DNA of 64,000 nucleotides from Rhizobium sp. RU20A (GCF_900155885.1 NZ_FTMB01000001.1:1-64000); one strand, 5' to 3'; positions 9,693-19,075 are shown, counted from the first letter of the stretch. Numbers and translations: made by a program. The notes: a model not told the origin generated them from the sequence alone.

Positions 9693-9755
9693 CCCGTTGA
9701 AGGCAAACCTTACCGATTTGCATATCTCGCAGGCAGAATTTGGTGATTTGTTAAG

Positions 9756-9773
9756 GCGCCATGCGCATGGCGC
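9756..9773. repeat. Perfect 18-bp palindrome
   Basis: GCGCCATGCGCATGGCGC is its own reverse complement. It sits in the 165-base gap between the secreted-protein gene and the DUF3563 gene, about 85 bases upstream of the latter. It could be a protein-binding site or a hairpin in the transcript; nothing in the sequence decides between them. Confidence 0.6.
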
Positions 9774-9857
9774 ACATCTGCTGCCGCCAATCGGCGTTGG
9801 TGTAATCGGTGTCACGTCCCTATATTCTGGCTCGGGAGGTAACCGAAAGAGGCTACC

Positions 9858-10010
9858 ATGTTTGACCAGCTGAAGAAGATCCGCCGCGCTCTCCGCGTAC
9901 CGTCGCCTGAAGAACGCGAGCTTGCCTACCTGAACGGCGCCACCGATCGCATCGATCTGGAATACCGCCAGCGTCAGGTCGACCGCGGCATGTTCCGCCA
10001 CACGTTCTGA
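9858..10010 (+). CDS. DUF3563 family small protein
   Basis: 50-residue protein beginning MFDQLKKIRRALRVPSPEER and containing ELAYLNGATDRIDLEYRQRQ then DRGMFRHTF. The ELAYLN..DRIDLE.R pattern is that of DUF3563, small proteins of unknown function common in proteobacteria. CGGGAGG lies about 20 bases upstream and GAAAGAGG directly precedes the start. A TATATT hexamer near 9819 may be part of a promoter. The protein is highly charged with no membrane segment. Confidence 0.85.
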   Translation: MFDQLKKIRRALRVPSPEERELAYLNGATDRIDLEYRQRQVDRGMFRHTF

Positions 10011-10380
10011 TCAGAGCGATTGAAATGGCGAAAGCCTGCCATGCGCTGCGTGCATGGCGGGGCCGCGTCAAGAAAAGTCTGTACGCTTCCGTCGGGCGCC
10101 ATGAAGGTGTCTGTGATAGCGGCAGATGAAGGGAAGGGCGCTTGCGCGCTTCCTCTGACGATTGAGCGCGGCCGAACGGGTCGCGACCGGTGGATGCCGC
10201 AGTCATTGCAGACGCATCACCTTTATACGCGAATGAACGTGATCGCAGACATCTCGATATTGCCGAGGGTCTGGTCAGTGCCCCCGAGCCGGCCTATGTC
10301 TGGCCTTCCGAAGCATCATCCTCCCACATGCATTCGGCAGGTAAGGCGAACAGGCCCGGCGGGCGGGGACGAGTGGCAGC
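10011..10380. other. Intergenic region before acpS
   Basis: 370 bases without a supportable gene. A hairpin GCCATGC (10038-10044) / GCATGGC (10052-10058) stands shortly after the DUF3563 stop and may end that transcript, but it has no T tract. The rest shows no obvious promoter. Short frames here lack ribosome sites. Confidence 0.5.
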
Positions 10381-10800
10381 ATGATCATCGGCATCGGCAG
10401 CGATCTCATCGATATCAGGCGCATCGAGAATTCTCTCGAACGCTTCGGCGAGCGTTTCACGCACCGCTGCTTTACCGAGACGGAAATCCGCAAATCCGAG
10501 GCCCGCAAGAACCGGGCCGCCTCCTATGCGAAGCGTTTCGCTGCCAAGGAGGCCTGCTCCAAGGCGCTGGGCACCGGCCTTTCGCAGGGCGTCTTCTGGC
10601 GCGACATGGGCGTCGTGAACCTGCCGGGCGGCAAGCCCACCATGGTGTTGACCGGCGGGGCAGCGGCGCGCCTTGCGGCCATGACCCCGGAAAATCACGT
10701 CAGCCGCATTCATCTGACCATCACAGACGACTTTCCCCTCGCGCAGGCCTTCGTGATAATTGAGGCGCTGCCCGTTGCTCCGGCCGAAGGAAGCAGTTAG
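10381..10800 (+). CDS. acpS: Holo-[acyl-carrier-protein] synthase
   Basis: 139 residues. AcpS transfers 4'-phosphopantetheine from CoA to acyl carrier protein. It starts with the diagnostic [16 protein letters not shown], whose Asp8 binds magnesium, and has [15 protein letters not shown] with the second metal-ligand Glu. The length fits the family. It is the first gene of acpS-lepB-rnc-era, the usual rhizobial order. Confidence 0.95.
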   Translation: MIIGIGSDLIDIRRIENSLERFGERFTHRCFTETEIRKSEARKNRAASYAKRFAAKEACSKALGTGLSQGVFWRDMGVVNLPGGKPTMVLTGGAAARLAAMTPENHVSRIHLTITDDFPLAQAFVIIEALPVAPAEGSS

Positions 10801-10895
10801 AGCAAAAACAACTTGGCGGACCCCAAGGGCCGAGAGGCGCCCGTCCGCATCGGGTGTTTCGCACATCCGCCCATTTCACGAAGGAAGCGACGAGC

Positions 10896-11639
10896 GTGAC
10901 AGAGAAGACGCAAGCCAAGCAGAGCGGTCTGTGGGAAAATGTGAAGGTCATCGTGCAGGCCCTGCTGCTGGCCGTGGTCATCCGCACGCTGCTGTTCCAG
11001 CCCTTCACCATTCCCTCGGGCTCGATGATGCCGACGCTGCTGGTCGGCGACTACATCTTCGTCAACAAGTTCGCCTACGGCTATTCGAAGTATTCGCTGC
11101 CCTTTTCGCCGGACATCTTCTCCGGGCGCCTCTTCGGTTCCGAGCCCAAGCGCGGCGACATCGTCGTCTTCCGCTTCCCGCCGAACCCGGACATCGACTA
11201 CATCAAGCGCGTCGTCGGCCTGCCGGGCGACCGTGTGCAGGTGCGCGACAGCATCCTCTACATCAACGACCAGCCGGTTCCGCGCGTCGCCGACGGCATG
11301 TTCCGTGCCGATGACCAGTATGATACCGGCGCCGACGTTCCCGTCTTCAAGGAAACGCTCGATGACGGCGTCTCCTTCGACACGCTCGACCAATATCCGG
11401 ACAGCCGCGGCGACAACACGCGCGAATTCCTCGTTCCCGCCGGCCATTACTTCATGATGGGCGACAACCGCGACAATTCCGCCGACAGCCGCTTCGATGT
11501 CGGCTTCGTCCCGGCCGAGAACCTGGTTGGCCGCGCCAGCCTGATCTTCTTCTCGCTGGGCGGCGGCACCTCGTTCCGCGAAATCTGGAAGTGGCCGGCG
11601 AACCTGCGCTACGACCGCATCTTCAAGGCTGTCGAATGA
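10896..11639 (+). CDS. lepB: Signal peptidase I
   Basis: 247 residues from a GTG start at 10896, chosen because AAGGAAG (10881-10887) is eight bases away; an ATG at 10854 would add 14 residues not expected in the family. One N-terminal membrane helix (about 16-34) anchors the enzyme. The catalytic Ser43 is in IPSGSMMPTL, and the general-base Lys104 is in DYIKRVVGLPGD. The late GDNRDNSADSR box is also present. It removes signal peptides from exported proteins. The stop codon overlaps the rnc start (ATGA), indicating coupled translation. Confidence 0.95.
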   Translation: MTEKTQAKQSGLWENVKVIVQALLLAVVIRTLLFQPFTIPSGSMMPTLLVGDYIFVNKFAYGYSKYSLPFSPDIFSGRLFGSEPKRGDIVVFRFPPNPDIDYIKRVVGLPGDRVQVRDSILYINDQPVPRVADGMFRADDQYDTGADVPVFKETLDDGVSFDTLDQYPDSRGDNTREFLVPAGHYFMMGDNRDNSADSRFDVGFVPAENLVGRASLIFFSLGGGTSFREIWKWPANLRYDRIFKAVE

Positions 11640-12346
11640 AGAAGCCGCGGCCGCCGATCGCGGAGGTTCGCGCCGCCGTCGAGGCGCTGGTCGGTTATGA
11701 GTTCGCCGACAAGGAGCGCCTCGACCGGGCGCTCACCCATTCGAGCGCCAAGCCCCAGAAGGGCTCCAACTACGAACGCATGGAATTTCTGGGCGACCGG
11801 GTGCTTGGCCTCGTGATCGCCGAACTGCTCTTCCGCAGCTACGGCCAGGCGCGTGAAGGGGAGCTGTCCGTGCGCTTCAACCAGCTCGTCAGTGCTGAAA
11901 CCTGCGCCGAGGTCTCCGACGATCTCGGCCTGCACGCCTTCATCCGCACCGGCGCCGATGTGAAGAAGCTGACCGGCAAGGCCATGCTCAATGTGCGCGC
12001 CGATGTGGTGGAATCGCTGATCGCCGCCATCTATCTCGACGGCGGCATGGAGGCGGCCCGCACCTTCGTCCTCAAGATGTGGTCGGACAAGGCCCTGAAA
12101 GCCGGCAATGCCCGCCGCGACGCCAAGACCGAGCTGCAGGAGTGGACGCATGCGAAATTCGCCACCACGCCGCGATACCGCATCGACGATCGCAGCGGCC
12201 CGGACCACGATCCCGTCTTCACCGTGACGGTCGAGATCGATGGCATCGCGCCGGAAACCGGAACCGATCGCTCCCGCCGCGCCGCCGAACAGCAGGCGGC
12301 GACGAAGCTTCTGGAGCGCGAAGGCGTCTGGAAAGCCGGAGCCTGA
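11636..12346 (+). CDS. rnc: Ribonuclease III
   Basis: 236 residues. The signature NYERMEFLGDRVLG is near residues 43-56, the second catalytic acidic region is ADVVESLIAAIYLDGG, and a double-stranded-RNA-binding domain occupies the C-terminus (about 155-230, TELQEWTHAKF onward). RNase III processes rRNA precursors and structured RNAs. The ATG overlaps the lepB stop by four bases. era follows after 74 bases. Confidence 0.97.
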   Translation: MKKPRPPIAEVRAAVEALVGYEFADKERLDRALTHSSAKPQKGSNYERMEFLGDRVLGLVIAELLFRSYGQAREGELSVRFNQLVSAETCAEVSDDLGLHAFIRTGADVKKLTGKAMLNVRADVVESLIAAIYLDGGMEAARTFVLKMWSDKALKAGNARRDAKTELQEWTHAKFATTPRYRIDDRSGPDHDPVFTVTVEIDGIAPETGTDRSRRAAEQQAATKLLEREGVWKAGA

Positions 12347-12420
12347 ACCGCTTTGAATGCATTGGCCACCGCCGCCCGTCGCCGCAATGATGCGTGCGTC
12401 CCGCGCGCCGGCCTGATAAG

Positions 12421-13362
12421 ATGGATCCCATGACCGAAAACACCGAAATCTCCGGCGCCAGCGATGCGCCGACTCGCTCCGGCTTCGTCGCGCTGATCGG
12501 CGCCACCAATGCCGGCAAGTCCACCCTCGTCAACCATCTGGTCGGCGCCAAGGTGTCGATCGTCAGCCACAAGGTGCAGACGACCCGCGCCATCGTGCGC
12601 GGCATCGCGATCCACGACAACGCCCAGATCGTCTTCATGGACACGCCCGGCATCTTCAAGCCGCGCCGCCGCCTCGATCGCGCCATGGTGACCACCGCCT
12701 GGGGCGGGGCCAAGGATGCCGATGTCATCCTGCTCCTCATCGACAGCGAACGCGCGCTCACCGGCGATGTCCAGCAGATCCTCGAGGGCCTCAAGGAGGT
12801 CAAGCAGCCGAAGATTCTTGCGCTGAACAAGATCGACCGCGTGCGCCCCGAAGACCTCCTGAAACTCGCCGCCGCCGCCAACGAGGCCGTCGCCTTCGAG
12901 CGCACCTTCATGATCTCGGCCACCACCGGTTCGGGATGCAAGGACCTCATGGACTACCTCGCCGCCAAGCTGCCCGAAGGACCCTGGTATTATCCGGAAG
13001 ACCAGATCTCCGATCTTCCCATGCGCCAACTCGCCGCCGAAATCACCCGTGAAAAACTCTTCCTGCGCCTCCACCAGGAGCTTCCCTATTCCTCCCACGT
13101 CGAGACGGAGAAGTGGGAAGAGCGCAAGGACGGCTCGGTGCGCATCGAGCAGGTCATCTATGTCGAACGCGACAGCCAGAAGAAGATCGCCCTCGGCAAG
13201 AACGGCGAGGCCATCAAGTCGATCTCCATGGCCTCCCGCCGCGAAATCTCCGACATCCTTGAACAACCCGTCCACCTCTTCCTCTTCGTGAAGGTGCGCG
13301 AAAACTGGGGCGACGACCCGGAACGCTTCCGCGAAATGGGGCTGGACTTCCCGACGGGCTGA
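12421..13362 (+). CDS. era: GTPase Era
   Basis: 313 residues. GTP-binding motifs are all present: GATNAGKST, the switch region with QTTRAIVRG, DTPGIF and NKID. A C-terminal KH domain follows (EQVIYVERDSQKKIALGKNG). Era binds the 3' end of 16S rRNA and acts in small-subunit assembly. The start is uncertain: ATG at 12421 and at 12430 are both possible and neither has a strong ribosome site. In many relatives recO follows era directly; here the next recO is about 7 kb away. Confidence 0.95.
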   Translation: MDPMTENTEISGASDAPTRSGFVALIGATNAGKSTLVNHLVGAKVSIVSHKVQTTRAIVRGIAIHDNAQIVFMDTPGIFKPRRRLDRAMVTTAWGGAKDADVILLLIDSERALTGDVQQILEGLKEVKQPKILALNKIDRVRPEDLLKLAAAANEAVAFERTFMISATTGSGCKDLMDYLAAKLPEGPWYYPEDQISDLPMRQLAAEITREKLFLRLHQELPYSSHVETEKWEERKDGSVRIEQVIYVERDSQKKIALGKNGEAIKSISMASRREISDILEQPVHLFLFVKVRENWGDDPERFREMGLDFPTG

Positions 13363-13374
13363 GGGCGTTGCAAG

Positions 13375-13407
13375 GGCCTGCATGAAAGATTATCTTTCGT
13401 TCAGGCC
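13375..13407. promoter_or_regulatory. Bipartite palindrome upstream of the putative toxin pair
   Basis: Nested inverted repeat: GGCCTG (13375-13380) pairs with CAGGCC (13402-13407), and inside it GAAAGA (13384-13389) pairs with TCTTTC (13393-13398), with symmetric three-base spacers. It starts 13 bases after the era stop and ends 33 bases before the 74-residue ORF. No T tract follows on the plus strand, so an operator is as plausible as an era terminator. Confidence 0.55.
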
Positions 13408-13439
13408 AGACAACACACACGCAGCGTTAGGAGAGCGAC

Positions 13440-13664
13440 ATGGTAGGTGCAATCCGCAATGCCCGCGAGACGCGGCCGTCTTCCGGCGACAGCAAGCTTC
13501 AGGCATCCGCGAAGTCGTCCGTCGCGTCTGCAGGTTGCGCGGACGACGACGACTATACCGACATGTCGCTGGCGACGTGGAAGGCTTCTCTCGACAAGGA
13601 CGTCGAGGAGCGATTCGGACCGACGCCCGATGAGCTTGTGCCCACGGGCAAAGCCGGTTGGTGA
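13440..13664 (+). CDS. Small acidic protein, possible antitoxin partner
   Basis: 74 residues with a good ribosome site (TAGGAG, six bases from the ATG). The N-terminal third is Ser/Arg-rich; the middle is acidic (ADDDDYTDMSLATWKASLDK) and ends DVEERFGPTPDELVP. I do not recognise a family. Size, acidity and placement three bases before a PemK/MazF-like frame suggest the antitoxin position, but no DNA-binding fold is evident, so this is an inference from context only. Confidence 0.5.
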   Translation: MVGAIRNARETRPSSGDSKLQASAKSSVASAGCADDDDYTDMSLATWKASLDKDVEERFGPTPDELVPTGKAGW

Positions 13665-13667
13665 TGA

Positions 13668-14114
13668 TTGCCGACCCTTCGGCCCGAAGATTTGTTCGAC
13701 CTGGAAGCGATCGGCCTGCCGGTCGCTTTTGACATTGTGTGGTGCAAATATCCCTACAGTGAGCATGGAGCCGAGCCGGGACCTGCGGCTCGCCCCTGCC
13801 TCGTTCGTCAATCTTTCACGCGGCGAACCGTCATCGAGGGGCGGGACCACATGGTCGGCTACGTCGATGTTGTCCACGGCACCAAGCAGATCGACAAGTT
13901 CCCGCCGCCGCGCGGTTTTCATGTGGAGGATGCAGCCGAGAAAGCGGTCTGCGGTCTCACGGTGGATACTGTCTTCGATCTTGGCGATCACAGAATTCTC
14001 CCCTGGTCTCCGCACTACTTCTCCACGCAGTCTCGTCGTGGTCCGGTCGGCGGTCGAATGACGGAAGCCATGCAGGCCCGGCTGAGAGCGCAAGCCTTGC
14101 TTCTGGTGCGGTAA
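13668..14114 (+). CDS. Putative PemK/MazF-like toxin
   Basis: 148 residues from a TTG start three bases after the upstream stop; an in-frame stop at 13665 excludes an earlier start, though a GTG near 13737 is possible. The order of features recalls PemK/MazF-type growth inhibitors: FDIVWCKYPY, then PGPAARPCLVR, then VDVVHGTKQIDK, then FDLGDHRILPW and a final GGRMTEAMQARLRAQ. Such toxins are usually mRNA interferases. The match is by pattern memory, not alignment. The upstream 74-residue protein would be the antitoxin. GC use is less strongly biased than in the adjacent era gene. Confidence 0.5.
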   Translation: MPTLRPEDLFDLEAIGLPVAFDIVWCKYPYSEHGAEPGPAARPCLVRQSFTRRTVIEGRDHMVGYVDVVHGTKQIDKFPPPRGFHVEDAAEKAVCGLTVDTVFDLGDHRILPWSPHYFSTQSRRGPVGGRMTEAMQARLRAQALLLVR

Positions 14115-14248
14115 GCCGGTCTCCTTATCCCGCCACCGTCCGCTTTCCCTGAACGGACTGTCGCTGCCTCCCCGTCTTTCGTGAACAATCCCGCCATGCC
14201 ACAAGCGGTGCGAAGCCCCTGCGGGGTGCCGTTCACGGGAGCAAATCC

Positions 14249-15253
14249 ATGCCGCAACTGGTCGATGGCAAGTGGGAGAAGGGTGATGTGGCCGCCAGCG
14301 AGATGAAGGGCGGGGCCTTTCATCGCGAGCCGACGCGCTTTCGCGACTGGATCACGCCGGATGGCAGCGCCGGCCCGGACGGCGCGCGCGGCCTGCCGGC
14401 GGAGAAGGGGCGCTACAAGCTCTTCGTCTCCTATCTTTGTCCCTGGGCTTCGCGCACGCTGATCATGCGTGTGCTGAAAGGGCTGGAAGATGTCGTCGGC
14501 CTCGCCGTATCGCTCCCGCACCTTGGCGAAAACGGCTGGGAATATGAAAAGCCGGTCGATGCCGGCCCGCGCGTGGGCAATATCCGCTACCAGCATGAAC
14601 TTTATACGGCATCCGACGACCACTATACCGGCAAGGTCTCCGTGCCCGTGCTCTGGGACATGCAGGAAGGCCGCATCGTCAACAACGAGTCGGCCGATAT
14701 CCTGCGCATCCTCAACACCGCCTTCGATGCCATCACCGGCAATCGCCGCGATCTCTATCCAGAAGGCCTGCGCCAAACGATCGATGCATGGAATGCGCCC
14801 ATCTACGACAAGGTCAACAATGGCGTCTACCGCGCGGGCTTCGCCAAAACGCAAAGCGCCTATGAGGCCGCCGTCACCGATGTCTTTGCCATGCTCGACC
14901 GGCTGGAAGCGCATCTTTCAGAAAACCGCTATCTCGCCGGCGACACCTTCACCGAGGCCGATATCCGCCTCTTCGTGACGTTGATCCGCTTCGATGCCGC
15001 CTATCACGGCGCCTTCAAGTGCAACATCCGGCATCTCACCGATTACCCCGCACTCTCCGGTTACATGCGCGAGATCTACCAGTGGCCGGGCCTGTCGCAG
15101 ACGGTGCGCATCGATCACATCAAGCGCGGCTATTACGGCATCGCGCACATAAACCCGACGCAGATCGTGCCGCTCGGGCCGGAGCAGGATTTGGACGCAC
15201 CGCATGGCCGCGATCACCTGCTGTCGCGCGGTATTTTCGAACGCACTGATTGA
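14249..15253 (+). CDS. Glutathionyl-hydroquinone reductase (Xi-class GST)
   Basis: 334 residues, the usual length for the YqjG/PcpF group. These enzymes reduce glutathionyl-hydroquinones using glutathione, with a catalytic cysteine. Here Cys64 sits in the signature SYLCPWASRT. The thioredoxin-like domain contains KVSVPVLWDMQ and IVNNESADILRIL, and the helical C-terminal GST domain contains LAGDTFTEADIRLFVTLIRFD. It is likely cytosolic and involved in quinone detoxification. It is a single gene, followed by an alcohol dehydrogenase after 119 bases. Confidence 0.92.
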   Translation: MPQLVDGKWEKGDVAASEMKGGAFHREPTRFRDWITPDGSAGPDGARGLPAEKGRYKLFVSYLCPWASRTLIMRVLKGLEDVVGLAVSLPHLGENGWEYEKPVDAGPRVGNIRYQHELYTASDDHYTGKVSVPVLWDMQEGRIVNNESADILRILNTAFDAITGNRRDLYPEGLRQTIDAWNAPIYDKVNNGVYRAGFAKTQSAYEAAVTDVFAMLDRLEAHLSENRYLAGDTFTEADIRLFVTLIRFDAAYHGAFKCNIRHLTDYPALSGYMREIYQWPGLSQTVRIDHIKRGYYGIAHINPTQIVPLGPEQDLDAPHGRDHLLSRGIFERTD

Positions 15254-15372
15254 TGGCGGCTTGCTGTCGGTAAGAACTGCCCTACATTGGCGAACGTGTC
15301 CGACAGCCGCGATGACCATCGCTCGCGGCCGGACCTTCCATCCCTCCCGCCCGTCAGAGACAGGATCCCGCC

Positions 15373-16428
15373 ATGTTTCAATGCACCGGTTACGCTGCCG
15401 AAGCGCCCGACAAGCCGCTCGCGCCCTTTACTTTCTCCCGTCGCGATCCCGGCCCGACCGATGTCGCGATCGAAATCCTCTATTGCGGCGTCTGCCACTC
15501 CGACCTGCACACCGTGCGCGGCGAGTGGGAAGGCAGCCTCTATCCCTCGCTGCCGGGCCACGAGATCGTCGGCCGCGTGACGGCGGTCGGCGCCGAGGTT
15601 ACCCGCTTCAAGGTTGGCGACATGGCCGCCGTCGGCTGCATGGTTGACAGCTGTCAGACCTGCGACAGCTGCGGCGAGGGCCTGGAGCAGTATTGCGAAA
15701 ACGGCTTCACCGGCACCTATAACAGCCCGGACAAGATTTCCGGCGGCCACACCTATGGCGGCTATTCCAGCCATATCGTCGTGACCGAGCATTTCGTGCT
15801 GCACCTGCCGGAGAACCTCGATCCCGCCGCCGCCGCCCCGCTGCTCTGTGCCGGCGTCACCACTTGGTCGCCGCTGCGCCACTGGGGTGCCGGTCCCGGC
15901 AAGAGCGTCGGCGTCGTCGGCCTCGGGGGCCTCGGCCATATGGCAGTCAAGCTCGCCAAGGCGCTCGGCGCCCATGTTGTGATGTTCACCACCTCCGCCT
16001 CCAAGGTCGAGGACGCCAAGCGCCTCGGTGCCGATGAGGTGGTGCTCTCCACCGATGCAGACGCCATGGCCAAGCGCTATGCCAGCCTCGATCTCATCAT
16101 CGATGCGGTCGCCGCCCAGCACGACATCAACGCCTATCTCAACCTGCTGAAGCGCGACGCCACGCTGGTGCAGGTCGGCGCGCCGGAAAAGCCCCTGGCG
16201 ACCGGCGTCTTCAACCTGATCTTCAAGCGCCGCAACTTCGCGGGCTCGCTGATCGGTGGCATTGCTGAAACGCAGGAAATGCTCGACTTCTGCGGCAAGA
16301 ACAACATCACCGCCGACATCGAGATCATCCCGATCGACAAGATCGAGGAGGCCTATGCCCGCATGCTGAAGAGCGACATCAAGTATCGCTTCGTCATCGA
16401 CATGGCGAGCCTGCCGAAGGCAGCCTAA
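15373..16428 (+). CDS. Zinc-dependent NAD(P) alcohol dehydrogenase
   Basis: 351 residues of the medium-chain dehydrogenase superfamily, cinnamyl-alcohol/YahK-type branch. Catalytic zinc ligands are Cys41 (GVCHSD) and His63-Glu64 (PGHEIVG). The structural zinc is held by Cys94, Cys97, Cys100 and Cys108 in DSCQTCDSCGEGLEQYC. The nucleotide fold has VGLGGLGHMAVKLAKALG. The family reduces or oxidises a broad range of aldehydes and alcohols, usually with NADPH, and the physiological substrate cannot be told. A palindromic repeat follows the stop codon. Confidence 0.9.
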   Translation: MFQCTGYAAEAPDKPLAPFTFSRRDPGPTDVAIEILYCGVCHSDLHTVRGEWEGSLYPSLPGHEIVGRVTAVGAEVTRFKVGDMAAVGCMVDSCQTCDSCGEGLEQYCENGFTGTYNSPDKISGGHTYGGYSSHIVVTEHFVLHLPENLDPAAAAPLLCAGVTTWSPLRHWGAGPGKSVGVVGLGGLGHMAVKLAKALGAHVVMFTTSASKVEDAKRLGADEVVLSTDADAMAKRYASLDLIIDAVAAQHDINAYLNLLKRDATLVQVGAPEKPLATGVFNLIFKRRNFAGSLIGGIAETQEMLDFCGKNNITADIEIIPIDKIEEAYARMLKSDIKYRFVIDMASLPKAA

Positions 16429-16464
16429 AGCAGGCCTGTCTTTGGGCTTGCGCCTCCATCTCCG

Positions 16465-16552
16465 CCGTCATCCTCGGGCTTGACCCGAGGATCCATTTCC
16501 TCAAGCTTTTACAAGGGGATATGGATGCTCGGGTCAAGCCCGAGCATGACGG
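16465..16552. repeat. Two-armed palindromic intergenic repeat
   Basis: Two 32-base arms in inverted orientation (16465-16496 and 16521-16552) separated by 24 bases. Each arm is also a hairpin by itself: 9-bp stems around CTTGA in the first arm and TCAAG in the second. The arms differ at only two positions, and both differences keep the base pair within the arm's own hairpin while breaking the pairing between arms. It lies between the alcohol dehydrogenase and tex, so it may also end transcription. Similar elements are scattered in alphaproteobacterial genomes. Confidence 0.85.
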
Positions 16553-16683
16553 GGAGCACGGTTCTGCCCTATTGGACGACCTCCTACACCCACCCCGCCT
16601 GTGGATGCCACCTCTGCCTCGCCTTGGCCATGATCGGCTGACCCTTTATGGTCCGCCCGATTCACGCCCCGAGGAAGACGACC

Positions 16684-19011
16684 ATGAAGAGACCGCCCCT
16701 GCCGATCGCCGCCATCATCGCCGGCGAGATCAACGCCAGACCCCAGCAGGTGACGGCGGCCGTCGAGCTTCTGGATGGCGGCGCGACCGTTCCCTTCATC
16801 GCCCGCTACCGCAAGGAAGTGACGGAAGGGCTCGATGACACGCAGCTGCGCACGCTCGCCGAACGCCTGGCCTATCTGCGCGACCTCGAATCCCGCCGCG
16901 CCGCTATCCTCGAGTCGATCCGCGGGCAGGGGAAGCTGACGGACGAACTGGAAGACAAAATCGCCGCCGTCACCACCAAGGCAGAGCTCGAAGACCTCTA
17001 CCTGCCCTACAAGCCCAAGCGCCGCACCAAGGCCGAGATCGCCCGCGAGCGGGGCCTTGGCCCCCTTGCCGAAGCGCTGCTTGCCGACCGGAGCCTGGTG
17101 CCGGCGACGAAGGCTGCGGAGTTCGTCACCGCCGAGGTGCCGGATGTGAAGGCCGCGCTCGAAGGCGCCCGCGACATCGTCGCCGAAGGCATTGGCGAGA
17201 ATGCCGACCTGCTCGGCCGCCTGCGCGCCCATATGCGCGAGGTGGCGATGCTGCGCTCGCGCGTCGTGGATGGCAAGAAGGAGGCCGGCGCCAAGTTCTC
17301 CGACTATTTCGACCACACCGAACGCTGGGCGACCACCGCCGGCCACCGCGCGCTCGCCATGCTGCGCGGCTGGAACGAGGAGGTGCTGAGCGTCGATATC
17401 ACCGTGGACGAGGGCGATACGAGCCCTGTGAAGCCCGTCGAGCGTATCATCGCCGCAAGCCTCGCCATCGGCAACGGCCCTGCCGACAAATGGCTGATGG
17501 AGGTTATCGGCTGGACCTGGCGCGTCAAGCTCTCCATGTCGCTCTCGCTCGACCTGATGCGCGAACTGCGCGAGCGAGCCGAAGAAGAGGCGATCCGCGT
17601 CTTTGCCCGTAATCTCAAGGATCTGCTGCTGGCCGCCCCCGCCGGTTCGCGCCCCACCATGGGCCTCGATCCCGGCATCCGTACCGGCGTCAAGGTTGCC
17701 GTGGTCGACGGTACCGGCAAGTTGCTGGAGACGACCACCGTCTATCCCTTCCCGCCGAAGAACGACATTCGCGGCACGCAGGCCGAGCTGGCGAGCCTGA
17801 TCCGCAAGCATGGTGTGGAATTGATCGCCATCGGCAACGGCACCGGCAGCCGCGAGACGGAAAAGCTGGTCGCGGACATGCTCGCAGCCTTCCCGGCGGC
17901 CAGCGCCAAGCCCACCAAGGTCATCGTCTCCGAGGCCGGCGCCTCCGTCTATTCCGCCTCGGAAACGGCAGCCGCCGAATTCCCGAACCTCGACGTCTCC
18001 CTGCGCGGTGCCGTCTCGATCGCGCGCCGCCTCCAGGATCCGCTTGCCGAACTGGTGAAGATCGAGCCAAAATCGATCGGCGTCGGCCAGTACCAGCACG
18101 ATGTCGACCAGGGCAAGCTCGGCCGCTCGCTGGATGGCGTCGTGGAAGACGCGGTGAACGCCGTCGGCGTCGATCTCAACACGGCATCCGCCCCGCTGCT
18201 CTCGCGCGTCTCCGGCCTTGGCAAGACGACGGCTGAGGCGATCGTCGTCTACCGCGATACCAATGGCGCTTTCGCCAGCCGGCAGGAGCTCCTCAAGGTG
18301 CCGCGCCTCGGCGCCCGCACCTTCGAGCAATGTGCCGGCTTCCTGCGCATCCCGAACGGCAAGGAGCCGCTCGACGCCTCCTCGGTGCACCCGGAAGCCT
18401 ATGGCGTGGCGAAGAAGATCGTCGCCGCCTGCGGCCGGGATCTTCGCGCCCTGATGGGGGACACGGCGGCGCTGAAGAAGCTCGACCCGAAGCTTTTCGT
18501 GGACGATCGCTTCGGCCTGCCGACGGTGAAGGACATCCTTTCCGAACTCGAAAAGCCCGGCCGTGACCCGCGCCCGAGCTTCAAGACCGCGACCTTTGCG
18601 GACGGCGTGGATGACATCAAGGACCTCAAGGTCGGCATGCTGCTCGAAGGCACCGTCACCAACGTCGCCGCCTTCGGCGCCTTCGTCGATATCGGCGTCC
18701 ACCAGGACGGCCTCGTCCATGTCTCACAGTTGGCGGACCGGTTCGTGAAGGACCCGCACGAGGTGGTGAAGGCCGGCGACGTGGTGAAGGTTCGCGTCAC
18801 CGAAGTCGATGTCCCCCGCAAGCGCATCGGCCTCTCCATGCGCTCCAGCGCCTCGGCCGGCAATGACGCCCCGCCAACGCGCGACAACCGCGAGCGGGAC
18901 CGTCGTTCGTCCGGCCCCGCCAAGGCCAGCCCGCCGCCCGCCAAGGGCGGCAACGCGGCCGGGCAGGGGGCGCTCGGCGCAGCGCTGATGGAGGCGTTGA
19001 AGCGGAAGTGA
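16684..19011 (+). CDS. tex: RNA-binding transcription accessory protein Tex
   Basis: 775 residues from ATG 16684 behind GAGGAAG. The Tex layout is visible: N-terminal helical region with [20 protein letters not shown], a YqgF-like domain starting [20 protein letters not shown] near 330, a helix-hairpin-helix segment ([19 protein letters not shown]) and a C-terminal S1 domain ([29 protein letters not shown]). A Pro/Gly/Arg-rich tail follows. Tex binds nucleic acid and affects transcription in several bacteria; its exact task remains unclear. Confidence 0.95.
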   Translation: MKRPPLPIAAIIAGEINARPQQVTAAVELLDGGATVPFIARYRKEVTEGLDDTQLRTLAERLAYLRDLESRRAAILESIRGQGKLTDELEDKIAAVTTKAELEDLYLPYKPKRRTKAEIARERGLGPLAEALLADRSLVPATKAAEFVTAEVPDVKAALEGARDIVAEGIGENADLLGRLRAHMREVAMLRSRVVDGKKEAGAKFSDYFDHTERWATTAGHRALAMLRGWNEEVLSVDITVDEGDTSPVKPVERIIAASLAIGNGPADKWLMEVIGWTWRVKLSMSLSLDLMRELRERAEEEAIRVFARNLKDLLLAAPAGSRPTMGLDPGIRTGVKVAVVDGTGKLLETTTVYPFPPKNDIRGTQAELASLIRKHGVELIAIGNGTGSRETEKLVADMLAAFPAASAKPTKVIVSEAGASVYSASETAAAEFPNLDVSLRGAVSIARRLQDPLAELVKIEPKSIGVGQYQHDVDQGKLGRSLDGVVEDAVNAVGVDLNTASAPLLSRVSGLGKTTAEAIVVYRDTNGAFASRQELLKVPRLGARTFEQCAGFLRIPNGKEPLDASSVHPEAYGVAKKIVAACGRDLRALMGDTAALKKLDPKLFVDDRFGLPTVKDILSELEKPGRDPRPSFKTATFADGVDDIKDLKVGMLLEGTVTNVAAFGAFVDIGVHQDGLVHVSQLADRFVKDPHEVVKAGDVVKVRVTEVDVPRKRIGLSMRSSASAGNDAPPTRDNRERDRRSSGPAKASPPPAKGGNAAGQGALGAALMEALKRK

Positions 19012-19075
19012 GGGGTGGGGCGAGGGTTCCATGCTCTTGCCGCGCGGAACCGCTGTGCGTCATCGGACCGTCGGG

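Noticed and set aside
13401-14204. Long minus-strand frame opposite the putative toxin pair
   Set aside because: No ribosome site or recognisable motif; composition is that of an antisense shadow in GC-rich DNA, while the plus-strand frames have a ribosome site and family-like motifs.
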